Source of the DNA: Prolixibacteraceae bacterium
GTDB taxonomy: Bacteria; Bacteroidota; Bacteroidia; Bacteroidales; Prolixibacteraceae
Direction: 5' to 3'
Length of the DNA stretch: 64,000 bases
Assembly (NCBI GenBank): GCA_019720755.1
Contig: CP081303.1
Location: 2,232,001 to 2,296,000 of the forward strand
Shown here in pieces: positions 10,901 to 17,458 of the stretch. Both the position numbers and the translations under genes were made by a program. Numbering within the stretch: the first letter of the stretch is position 1; each line of letters starts with the position of its first letter. Below the pieces are notes generated by a model. That model was not told the DNA's origin and did no database searches. It was given only the letters and a program-made list of their open reading frames with translations.

Positions 10901-12501
10901 CAACCATCAATGGCAATACCGTGACCATCGTAGGTGCAGGAACTGCAAACATCACGGCGTCTTGTGATGCGACAACAAACTATCTGGCAGCAACAACAAC
11001 GCAAGCATTGGTAGTAAATAAAGCGGTATCAACGATCAATTTCAACGAAATCGATGAGAAGACGTTTGGCGATGCTGACTTTGACTTGACAGCGACTACC
11101 AATGGCGACGGAACGATAAAATATGTTTCAAGCAATAGCGAGGTGGCAACCATCAATGGCAATACCGTGACCATCGTAGGTGCTGGAACTGCAAACATCA
11201 CGGCGTCTTGTGATGCGACGACAAATTATTTGGCAGCAACAACAACGCAAGCATTGGTAGTAAATAAAGCTGTATCAACGATCAATTTCAACGAAATCGA
11301 TGAGAAGACGTTTGGTGATGCAAACTTTGATCTTACAGCGACCACTGATGGCGACGGAATTATAAAATATGTCTCTAGCAACAATGAGGTGGCAACCATC
11401 AATGACAATACCGTGACCATCGTAGGTGCTGGAACTGCAAACATCACGGCGTCTTGTGATGCGACAACCAATTATTTGGCAGCAACGGATGTGGTTCAAG
11501 AGTTGGTCGTAAATAAAGCGGTATCAACGATTACCTTCAACGAAATCGATGAGAAGACGTTTAATGATGCAGACTTTGATCTGACAGCGACCACCAATGG
11601 AGACGGAACAGTAACATTTGCCTCAAGCAATAGCGAGGTGGCAACCATCATTGGAAAGACCTTAACCATCGTTGGTGCAGGAACTGCAAACATCTCTGCA
11701 TCTTGTGATGCGACATCGAACTATCTGGCAGCAACAACAACGCAAGCATTGGTAGTAAATAAAGCATCATCAACAATTACCTTCAACGACATTGATGTGA
11801 AGACGTTTGGTGATGCAAACTTTGACCTTACAGCGACCACCAATGGAGACGCAACGATAAAATATGTTTCAAGCAACAGCGAGGTGGCAACCATCAATGG
11901 CAATACCGTGACCATCGTAGGTGCAGGAACTGCAAACATCTCTGCTTGTTGTGACGCTACTAAAAACTGTTGTGCTGCAAAGAGTGTGGTAAGAAAACTT
12001 GTCGTAAGAAAAGGCAAGGGGGATATTACATGGGATATCGCAAATTCCTCCATCCAAAAGAACATCGAAGATAAGCCATTCGATCTCTCGAAAGCATGGT
12101 CTAACATAGAAGAGGCGATTATCGTATACACTTCAAGCAACGAAGAGGTAGTATCTGTTATTGACAACACCGTAACCATCGTAGGTTTGGGAACTGCAAC
12201 TATCACAGCAAAAGCAACGGCCAAAAACTATAATGATGCAACTGCTACATTACAGGTGGTGGTGACCAAAGCGACTTCAACACCTAAGACAGAGAAGTCT
12301 AATTTCATCCTATACCCTAATCCAGCAACGGATTTTATTACCATAGAGGGGGATGCGAAAGATGATATCACCATATTCTCAATCACAGGTGTCAAGATGA
12401 AGATTGTTTACAATAAAGGAAGAATAGATGTGAGAGATCTTCCTCGAGGAATCTATTTGGTGAAATACCATAATGAAATATATAAGATGGTATTAAAATA
12501 A
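4978..12501 (+). CDS. Giant T9SS-secreted protein with GLUG-type modules and 16 Ig-like repeats
   Basis: The frame opens at 4978, but the likely start is the second ATG at 5047, which begins a standard signal peptide (MKQKLLLTTSILIMLMLFSSSLFA); that gives about 2,484 residues. Three modules of 347 residues (DNA period exactly 1,041 bp, starting at 5146, 6187 and 7228, the third shortened) carry GLUG-like motifs (GGLVGWCGYAENCYS) and look like short beta-strand/beta-helix repeats. A linker follows, then 15 nearly identical Ig-like repeats of 82-83 residues (core FDLTATTNGDGT...VSSN.EVATI...VTIVGAGTANITAS) and one divergent repeat. Residues near the end (FILYPNPATDFITIEG ... GIYLVKYHNEIYKMVLK) form a T9SS type A sorting domain, so it is exported across the outer membrane and probably anchored on the surface. 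An adhesin or surface-layer-like role is inferred; there is no catalytic motif. A strong terminator follows. Confidence 0.9.
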   Translation: MKRVIYGITLIIIFKICFYNFNLMKQKLLLTTSILIMLMLFSSSLFAETTAAAAYAGGDGTSTDPYQIATLAQLRRLSETTADWSKHFIQTADIDAKETNTWNVGDADKNETTPDVFMGFYPIGDSNFNSPCREAIPFTGNYQGNGYTIDNLYIYRPKENFVGLFGSVNRYSNKIQHLAVTNANITGNHKVGIIAGESRFTKISNCYTTGEVAGNNNTGGLVGWCGYAENCYSTASVNSDSYKKGSLGTAYAGTNLDYHTHCYYQSTTGEKDSYDKSYGFPRTAMQMGVISQYTNWDIEIDNTLTKGAPPILKKGTTKWVMNPSETINLTLNIMCEGVAVPNAAIEYFGTYTSDETGQVTIEVLPNSSVSYKIMASGYQLSEGNIELLNEDITKTIILTKSFDGGEGTLEDPFQIHTLDQLRNLSENYLDWDKCFIQTANIDATETNKWNEGDADKNETTPDVFMGFYPIGDSNINSPCREAIPFTGNYQGNGYTIDNLYIYRPKENFVGLFGSVNNRSNKIQHLAVTNANITGNDNVGIIAGESIETEISNCYTTGEVAGNNNTGGLVGWCGYAENCYSTASVNSDSYKKGSLGVAYWKTNLDNHTNCYYQSTTGEKDPYKESYGFPRTAMQMGVISQYTNWDIEIDNTLTKGAPPILKKGTTKWVMNPSETINLTLNIMCEGVAVSNAIIECLGTHSSDETGQVIVPVLTNSSVSYKIMTSGYQLSEGNIELLNDEVTKTITLTKSFDGGEGTLEDPFQIHTLDQLRNLSENYWDWDKCFIQTADIDASATNTWNMGDADKNETTPDVAMGFYPIGDSDSNFPCREAIPFTGNYQGNGYTIDNLYIYRPQENFVGLFGSVNNRSNKIQHLAVTNANITGNRRVGIIAGESISTRISDCYTTGTVVGNYNTGGLVGKCGYAENCYSTATVNSSSNQKGSLGVAVWEANLDNHTNCYYQSTTGEKDPSSQSYGEPLTELQMRTESSFINWDFVEETTNGEESIWAISPAENSGYPYLARGRSVVNLALKRVKTTFKVGQQFPLTSISGVSNETTPILAYRLHNGETPNSWSSDAPTQTGVYDVKVDVVATEHFLADEVILEEAWTITKGNPTISFNNIKEKTFGDSDFDLTATTNGDGTIKYVSSNNEVATINGNTVTIVGAGTVNITASCDATKNCYAATDVVQELVVNKAVSTITFNDIDEKTFGDADFDLTATINGDGTIKYVSSNSEVATIIGNTVTIVGAGTANITASCDATTNYLAATTTQALVVNKAVSTITFNDIDEKTFGDANFDLTATTNGDGIIKHVSSNNEVATINGNTVTIVGAGTANITASCDATTNYLAATTTQALVVNSAVSTITFNEIDEKTFGDADFDLTATTNGDGTIKYVSSNSKVATVIGNTVTIVGAGTANITASSDATTNYLAATNVVQELVVNKAASTITFNEIDEKTFGDPDFDLTATTNGDGTIKYVSSNSKVATVIGNTVTIVGAGTANITASSDATTNYLAATNVVQELVVNKAASTITFNEIDEKTFGDPDFDLTATTNGDATIKYVSSNSEVATINGNTVTIVGAGAAKISACCDATTNYLAATDVVQELVVNKAVSTITFNDIDEKTFGDANFDLTATTNGDGIIKHVSSNNEVATINGNTVTIVGAGTANITASCDATTNYLAATTTQALVVNKAVSTITFNDIDEKTFGDANFDLTATTNGDGIIKHVSSNNEVATINGNTVTIVGAGTANITASCDATTNYLAATTTQALVVNSAVSTITFNEIDEKTFGDADFDLTATTNGDGTIKYVSSNSEVATVIGNTVTIVGAGTANITASCDATTNYLAATNVVQELVVNKAASTITFNEIDEKTFGDPDFDLTATTNGDGTVTFASSNSEVATINGNTVTIVGAGTANITASCDATTNYLAATTTQALVVNSAVSTITFNEIDEKTFGDPDFDLTATTNGDATIKYVSSNSEVATINGNTVTIVGAGTANITASCDATTNYLAATTTQALVVNKAVSTINFNEIDEKTFGDADFDLTATTNGDGTIKYVSSNSEVATINGNTVTIVGAGTANITASCDATTNYLAATTTQALVVNKAVSTINFNEIDEKTFGDANFDLTATTDGDGIIKYVSSNNEVATINDNTVTIVGAGTANITASCDATTNYLAATDVVQELVVNKAVSTITFNEIDEKTFNDADFDLTATTNGDGTVTFASSNSEVATIIGKTLTIVGAGTANISASCDATSNYLAATTTQALVVNKASSTITFNDIDVKTFGDANFDLTATTNGDATIKYVSSNSEVATINGNTVTIVGAGTANISACCDATKNCCAAKSVVRKLVVRKGKGDITWDIANSSIQKNIEDKPFDLSKAWSNIEEAIIVYTSSNEEVVSVIDNTVTIVGLGTATITAKATAKNYNDATATLQVVVTKATSTPKTEKSNFILYPNPATDFITIEGDAKDDITIFSITGVKMKIVYNKGRIDVRDLPRGIYLVKYHNEIYKMVLK
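5146..8010 (+). repeat. 1,041-bp coding repeat, three copies
   Basis: Direct repeats inside the giant gene begin at 5146, 6187 and 7228 (codons for the GGDG/GGEG motif), exactly 1,041 bp apart. Copies 1 and 2 are very similar over their full length. Copy 3 diverges after the CYYQSTTGEKD segment, where the gene moves into the Ig-like part. Confidence 0.88.
8311..12020 (+). repeat. 246/249-bp Ig-like coding repeats, 15 copies, with 1,239-bp higher order
   Basis: Fifteen units of 82 or 83 codons; the two lengths differ by the end motif TTTQALVVN or DVVQELVVN. Sequence variants recur in order: units 3-6 (DANF, DADF, DPDF, DPDF-DATIK) match units 8-11, giving a second period of five units, or 1,239 bp (for example 8803 and 10042). 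This implies block duplication after the single-unit expansion. The many minus-strand open frames in this stretch are a side effect of the repeats. Confidence 0.9.
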
Positions 12502-12637
12502 GAAGGTCATCTTTAAGGTTCATATCGAGAATAATCTTACGATAGATAGAACGCTAATTCGATCTTTCTATCGTCTCCTAGAGAAACACCTGCAGGAGTA
12601 AGAGAATTCTTAAAAAGATAGAGACCATAAATAACTT

Positions 12638-12670
12638 AGAGCGTAACAGATTCTGTTGCGCTCTTTTTTT
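12638..12670 (+). terminator. Intrinsic terminator of the giant gene
   Basis: A 12-bp stem (AGAGCGTAACAG / CTGTTGCGCTCT, one T-G wobble) with a 3-nt loop ATT, then seven T. It lies 137 bp after the stop codon. Confidence 0.9.
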
Positions 12671-12724
12671 AAGACACTATCTAGTTGATAAAAAAAAGAT
12701 TTAGTTGTGCAACATTTGTTTGTA

Positions 12725-14153
12725 TTTGGCTACCTCCCGTTTTTTTAGTCAGAAATCTAGATTGAGTCTCATTTGTCCTACGTCTACTTGTGTCTGTTTA
12801 CTCTGTATTATATGTTTTGTGTAAACATTTGCCAATAAAATTTTAATTATCGTACTTATCTTATAATAGATAAAATTTCTGAGTTCAGATACCTTGTTTT
12901 TATCAAGTATCTTAATTTTGCTATCTAGCAACAACCTTAGATGCATGGACTCTAATGTGTTATAAAGGATTCCCATTGCAATGGTTAAAATTGCCAACAT
13001 GCATTGCAGTCCATCAAACTTCTTTATTTGTATATTCTCTAAATCATAGCTTGATTTGATATGTCTATGGTATTCTTCTATTTTCCAACGAAAGCCATAT
13101 GCTTGAAAAGCTTCACTAATAACTTCTGTTATTGTATGCTTAGGTGAGTTGGTTAATAACCAACATTTCCCTCCTGATTTGCGTTTTGTAGCAACAAGCC
13201 ATAGCTCAAATTCCCTCTGCTTTATTCTATATTTAACCTTAACAGCACCACACTCAAAGTTTATCTTTTTACTTTTGTTTTTGCCTCTTTTATTGGCAGT
13301 TAATTCCATGAAGAATGGAATCTTTTTCCCAATTGTAGATACAGTAGTTTCTTTGCCTTTGTATATTAATTTGGTATTCTTTTTCAATCTGATTATGAAG
13401 TTATTTTGTTGACTAACAACATAATCCTTAATAATCTGACGATCAAATCCTCGATCAAACACACAAGTTACATTCTTTGAAATAGCATTATCTACTTCTT
13501 TTAATGCTTCGATTGCTTCATTATTTTCACTCTTGGCTCCATGATCGAAACTGTACAGCTTATTATACAAAGGTGTCATCTTATTGGCCTTATCAATATG
13601 TACAACATTCATAAGCCAATAACCTAATCCAACCTTATTTTTCTCATCTCCATCTTTTACAAAATCCAGACCTTCCATGGTCTTAGCATATTTCTTTTGA
13701 ATATCTGATCCATCAAATAGAATGTAGTCTCCTTCATGAATTGTATCTGACACACAATCCATATGGCCTCTAAGAAGTTTTAAAAAGAAACCTTTTTTAT
13801 TGTAATGATTTCGAAGCCTTTTGGTCGTTTGTTGTTTGTCTATAGAATCACCTATAGCTGTTGCTATTTGATTGATAATAACAGACCCTGTCTTAAGAAT
13901 ACCTGTTGTTATCTCACGTGTACAACGTAATTCTGGTTTGGTTAAATGACTATTTAATTTACAAAAATATAGACTTAGCTTGTTCTGTATTTGTTTTGTA
14001 AGTATCTTGTTCATGAGCTAGGTTTTAAATGATTATGTTTTCACACTTAAAATAACATTTTTAATCTAGCTTTCCTCGTTTTTACACATATATTATATTG
14101 TGAATGTCAGATACTTGCAGTAATAATACAACTTTTTTCGGGAGGTAGTCAAA
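12725..14153 (-). mobile_element. IS4-family insertion sequence (apparently complete)
   Basis: About 1.43 kb flanked by inverted repeats: TTTGGCTACCTCCCG at 12725-12739 and CGGGAGGTAGTCAAA at 14139-14153 (one mismatch), followed by T-rich and A-rich inner bases. A single transposase gene fills the interior on the minus strand. No 10-12 bp target duplication is obvious, so the outer boundaries may be off by a few bases or the duplication has decayed. Confidence 0.85.
12749..14014 (-). CDS. IS4-family transposase
   Basis: A 421-residue DDE transposase. The catalytic triad is visible as D101 (LFDGSD), D187 (CVFDRGFDR) and E313. E313 lies in the YREK signature Y306-x2-R309-x3-E313-x6-K320 (YGFRWKIEEYHRHIK), which defines the IS4 group. 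The segment between the second D and the E is beta-strand rich and about 125 residues long, as in Tn5/IS4-type enzymes. The start at 14014 leaves about 125 bp to the right inverted repeat. No frame damage was seen, so the element may still be mobile. Confidence 0.93.
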   Translation of the reverse strand: MNKILTKQIQNKLSLYFCKLNSHLTKPELRCTREITTGILKTGSVIINQIATAIGDSIDKQQTTKRLRNHYNKKGFFLKLLRGHMDCVSDTIHEGDYILFDGSDIQKKYAKTMEGLDFVKDGDEKNKVGLGYWLMNVVHIDKANKMTPLYNKLYSFDHGAKSENNEAIEALKEVDNAISKNVTCVFDRGFDRQIIKDYVVSQQNNFIIRLKKNTKLIYKGKETTVSTIGKKIPFFMELTANKRGKNKSKKINFECGAVKVKYRIKQREFELWLVATKRKSGGKCWLLTNSPKHTITEVISEAFQAYGFRWKIEEYHRHIKSSYDLENIQIKKFDGLQCMLAILTIAMGILYNTLESMHLRLLLDSKIKILDKNKVSELRNFIYYKISTIIKILLANVYTKHIIQSKQTQVDVGQMRLNLDF

Positions 14154-14174
14154 ATATGAATAGTCGACCTTTTC

Positions 14175-14285
14175 TCATTTAAATAATTCATGAACAAGCC
14201 CTGCAAACATAATTACATCATTGAATGTTGTACGAATTCTTTCATAAAAAAGAGCACGATAAGATTCATTGAATCTATATTCCAT
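14175..14285 (-). other. Short open frame next to the IS4 element, possible gene fragment
   Basis: Thirty-six residues beginning MEYRFNESYRALFYERIR and ending GLVHELFK, on the minus strand just outside the IS4 right end. The composition looks protein-like, but I recognise no family, and an in-frame stop lies about 12 codons upstream. It may be the tail of a gene or transposase damaged by earlier insertion, or chance. The rest of 14154-14448 shows nothing clear apart from the promoter space of the next gene. Confidence 0.25.
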
Positions 14286-14448
14286 ACTTATTTTTGCTAA
14301 TTTGCATTGGAAGCCTATCACTTTTTACACATCATAAATCCTTTTTTTTATTCTAAAAAAAGATACCCTTGATAGTATAAACTAGGCTAAACGCTAAACA
14401 AAAAGGGTTCTTATTGGTTTATTATAATAAAAAGTAACCTTAAAAAAG

Positions 14449-15594
14449 ATGGCTATGAACGATGGTAATTCATTGGTAGCAGTTGCGAGATACACCTACC
14501 TACACAGAGCTTATTTGGCTAAAGGATGGCTAGATTCAATGGGAATAGCCAACAGTATCATCCATCAAGGATTGGACTATTCCATTCACACAAATGTTCC
14601 CAACGGAATAGAATTATTGGTTTATGAAAAAGATTTGGATAAAGCCAAAGAGGTCTTAGAGAAGATGGGAAGTGTTTATGAAAAGAAACAGGAGGATGAG
14701 GTCACACCAGATTATCAAATAAATAAAATATTGGTACCTATTGACTTCTCAAAAAACTCTTATAATGCGGCCAAATATGCACTCCATGTGGCAAACAAAA
14801 AACATGCAGAGATCACTTTCTTTCACACCTATTTCAATCCTATTATTAGTCCATTAACCTATGAAAACACCTATTCATTTTCCAGTTCGGTTAATGAAGC
14901 TTTGGCTGACATTGAAACCAATGCCACCAATAATATGAACCAATTTTTGGAGAAATTAAAGCCTTATATCGCTGAAAATAACTTGAATCATCTTCAGATA
15001 CATACAGACCTTATTGGAGGTATTGCAGAAGAGACCATTATCGATTATGTAGAAGAGGTGAATTATGACTTAATTATAATAGGTAATAAAGGCCGAAGCA
15101 ATAGTGATTATTGGTTTGGAAGTGTCACTTCTCATATTATTTCAAAGGCAAAAGTTCCTGTGATTGCGATACCTGAAGACTCTTCCTTTATCTCTGAGGA
15201 GAAAACAGTTGTGTATATTACTAATTTTGAACAGTCCGATTTTATTGCACTGCATAAGTTAATCAACATCTTTTCACCAAACAAGAAGAGATTGAATATA
15301 AAAGTGTTACACATAAACGACTCAGAGAATCCAGAAACTTTTAATGTTACAGAAACACAAAAATTTGAAGAGAAGATAGATGCTGAGTTTGGAGAGTTTG
15401 TTAAGATCCGATTCTATACAAAAGGTCATGAAGATATCACAACAGTACTTGATCGCTTTATTAAAGAAGAGAACTGTGATCTAATTGCCATGACGATGCA
15501 TCGTAGAAATATCATCACCTCTCTTTTCAATCCAAGCAAAACGAAGAAAGTACTATTTCATACAACCAAACCATTGGTTGTGTTCCATACTTAG
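14449..15594 (+). CDS. Universal stress protein, DUF2007 + tandem Usp domains
   Basis: A 381-residue cytoplasmic protein. Residues about 8-72 fit DUF2007 (putative signal-transducing domain; ARYTYLHRAYLAKGWLDSMGI ... LLVYEKDLDKAKEVL). Residues about 90-240 form a UspA-like domain with a start strand KILVPIDFSKNSYNAAKYAL and a glycine-rich nucleotide loop (GNKGRSNSDYWFGS). Residues about 245-381 are a second, more divergent Usp domain that lacks a clean glycine loop. Tandem Usp proteins often bind ATP and act in stress or stasis responses; the DUF2007 fusion is less common. It stands alone, with a possible hairpin terminator after it. Function is known only at family level. Confidence 0.85.
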   Translation: MAMNDGNSLVAVARYTYLHRAYLAKGWLDSMGIANSIIHQGLDYSIHTNVPNGIELLVYEKDLDKAKEVLEKMGSVYEKKQEDEVTPDYQINKILVPIDFSKNSYNAAKYALHVANKKHAEITFFHTYFNPIISPLTYENTYSFSSSVNEALADIETNATNNMNQFLEKLKPYIAENNLNHLQIHTDLIGGIAEETIIDYVEEVNYDLIIIGNKGRSNSDYWFGSVTSHIISKAKVPVIAIPEDSSFISEEKTVVYITNFEQSDFIALHKLINIFSPNKKRLNIKVLHINDSENPETFNVTETQKFEEKIDAEFGEFVKIRFYTKGHEDITTVLDRFIKEENCDLIAMTMHRRNIITSLFNPSKTKKVLFHTTKPLVVFHT

Positions 15595-15600
15595 AGTATA

Positions 15601-15680
15601 AATATGGTGAAGCTGTGTTATGTAAATATTAAATATAGAGATATAGTTCATTATACACAGCACAGCTTCTCTCATATTTT
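15601..15680 (+). terminator. Possible hairpin terminator after the Usp gene
   Basis: A long imperfect inverted repeat: AATATGGTGAAGCTGTGTTA near 15601-15620 pairs with TACACAGCACAGCTTC and CATATTT at about 15654-15678, with a loop of roughly 25-30 bases and a T-rich end. Plausible but weaker than the other terminators here. Confidence 0.45.
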
Positions 15681-15792
15681 ATACATTACCTAATGACATT
15701 TGTCACATACGACTCCGTTCTTTTGAAGTTATGTTACACTACGAATTTCGGAGAAAACAGATGTCTTTCGTGTAATACAATGATATAAAAGA

Positions 15793-16623
15793 ATGAAGAG
15801 AGTTTCTATACAAGGGATAAAAGGATCGTTTCATGAAGATGCGACATTAAAATATTTTGAAGACAAAGAGGTTGAGATCATCGAATGCTCCACATTCAAA
15901 GAGGCCGTAGAGTTGGTTGACAATGATAAAGTGGATCTATGCGTGATGGCTATAGAGAACTCCATTGCTGGAAGTCTATTAGGAAACTACTCCCTGATGC
16001 GCCAATATCATCTAAGAATTATAGGAGAAGTCTATTTACATATTGAGATGAATCTTTTAATGAATAAAGGTTCGATATGTTCAGATATTAAAGAGATTCA
16101 CTCTCATCCTATAGCACTGAAACAGTGTATAGAATTTATTCAAAAAGACTTTCCAGATGCAGTACTTTTAGAAAAAAGTGATACTGCAGGAGCAGCCAAA
16201 GCACTAAGAGATAGCAAAAGAAAAGATGTTGCAACCATTGGTAATGTTCGCACATCGGAACTTTATGATCTAAATATCATGGAAAAAGGGATAGAGACCA
16301 ATAAACGTAATTACACTCGATTCTTGATCTTAACGAAGAAATCTAATGGAATTGTATCAAGTAACAAAACATCGATCTGCTTTGAATGTGGACACTACCA
16401 TGGTTCGTTAGCCAATGTTTTAATGATTTTCAGTGAATATGAAATTAATCTTACAAAGATTCAGTCGATCCCAATATTAGGACGACCTGAAGAGTATTCT
16501 TTTCATGTAGATTTAGAATATGACAATAGAGAAAAATACGAGAAGGCCATACATAAAGTTCTTAAGAACGTTAGTAGCCTCTCTATTTTAGGAGAATATA
16601 AGAAAGGAGCAATGCCTAGATAG
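15793..16623 (+). CDS. pheA: Prephenate dehydratase
   Basis: A 276-residue monofunctional prephenate dehydratase that converts prephenate to phenylpyruvate in phenylalanine synthesis. The catalytic domain (about 3-180) shows IQGIKGSFHEDA at the start, IENSIAGS (55-61) and the essential TRF motif (T175-R176-F177 in NYTRFLIL). Residues about 195-276 are an ACT regulatory domain; the usual ESRP phenylalanine-binding motif reads QSIPILGRP here, so feedback control could differ. There is no chorismate mutase or dehydrogenase fusion. A flavodoxin gene follows 49 bp downstream in the same direction. The catalytic assignment is firm. Confidence 0.93.
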   Translation: MKRVSIQGIKGSFHEDATLKYFEDKEVEIIECSTFKEAVELVDNDKVDLCVMAIENSIAGSLLGNYSLMRQYHLRIIGEVYLHIEMNLLMNKGSICSDIKEIHSHPIALKQCIEFIQKDFPDAVLLEKSDTAGAAKALRDSKRKDVATIGNVRTSELYDLNIMEKGIETNKRNYTRFLILTKKSNGIVSSNKTSICFECGHYHGSLANVLMIFSEYEINLTKIQSIPILGRPEEYSFHVDLEYDNREKYEKAIHKVLKNVSSLSILGEYKKGAMPR

Positions 16624-16672
16624 TTAACTAGCTACTCCTAATTCCAAAGTAACTTACCTTAAACATTTATTT

Positions 16673-17197
16673 ATGAATAAAATTGCCCTAGTTTATGGTC
16701 CTCAAGGAGGAGCTACTGAAAAAGTTGCAAATATAATCGCCCAGAAAATTGGGTCGAAAAAAATTGATATTATTCCAGTTAAAGAAGCAACACAACAGAA
16801 GCTATCATCTTATCAAAATATGATATGTGGGACAGCAACCATAGGAGATGATACTTGGGATCAGAACTTTAAGAAGGATGATTGGTCCAACTTCTTTCCC
16901 ATCCTACACGAAATGGATTTAAGTCATCAAACAATTGCTTGTTTTGGGCTTGGGGATCATATTACCTATGCTGCTCATTTTGTAGATGGCTTGGGTAAGT
17001 TGGTACATAAACTAGAAGAACAAGGAGCAAGTTGTATAGGAGGAGTTGATATGAGTGGTTATGAATTTACGCACTCAGAAGCGATAAAGGGAAAAACTTT
17101 TGTTGGACTTCCATTAGACGAAGACTTCGAAGCAGAAAAGACAGATGAAAGGATTGAGAATTGGCTCAAACTTATCCTGCCAATTTTCAATAAGTAA
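16673..17197 (+). CDS. fldA: Flavodoxin
   Basis: A 174-residue long-chain flavodoxin, an FMN electron carrier. It has the alternating beta/alpha pattern: first strand KIALVYGPQGGATEKVA, then MICGTATIGDDTWDQNFKKDDW (FMN-ring loop), then IACFGLGDHITYAAHFVDG, and the long-chain insertion (SGYEFTHSEAIKGKTFVGLPLD). The phosphate loop after strand 1 reads GPQGGAT in place of the usual S/T-x-T-G-x-T, a deviation that could alter FMN binding. It shares its direction with pheA and lies just upstream of the aminotransferase-Kor/Vor operon, whose ferredoxin-linked enzyme could use it as partner; that link is inferred. Confidence 0.88.
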   Translation: MNKIALVYGPQGGATEKVANIIAQKIGSKKIDIIPVKEATQQKLSSYQNMICGTATIGDDTWDQNFKKDDWSNFFPILHEMDLSHQTIACFGLGDHITYAAHFVDGLGKLVHKLEEQGASCIGGVDMSGYEFTHSEAIKGKTFVGLPLDEDFEAEKTDERIENWLKLILPIFNK

Positions 17198-17208
17198 CAT
17201 TCAATAGT

Positions 17209-17250
17209 ACAAATAGTTTAGGCTCCATGGGAACTAAACTATTTGTTTTA
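17209..17250 (+). terminator. Intrinsic terminator after flavodoxin
   Basis: A perfect 12-bp stem, ACAAATAGTTTA (17209-17220) with TAAACTATTTGT (17234-17245), and a 13-nt loop followed by TTTTATA. It separates pheA-fldA from the next operon. Confidence 0.85.
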
Positions 17251-17458
17251 TAAATAAGGACCTAAAGTTCGTAAGTTTAGGATAAGCCGAAACAAATTCA
17301 TATATTTAGGTCATCATTATATCATAAAACATGCGTTCTATCATTGTTTTATTATATTTTTTTTATATAACCAAACTTTAGTAAATAGATCTTTGCTATT
17401 TATATTAGATCGTGTATCTAGCCTTTTTTGACTAGAATTTTCACCACATTCTTAATGG

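Noticed and set aside
8311-12020. Regular repeat series that might suggest a CRISPR array
   Set aside because: Units are 246/249 bp, in one continuous coding frame, with no short repeat/unique spacer pattern and no cas genes.
8217-12224. Many in-phase minus-strand open frames of 62-205 codons
   Set aside because: They repeat with the period of the plus-strand Ig-like units and have translated text dictated by those codons. They are shadows of the giant gene.
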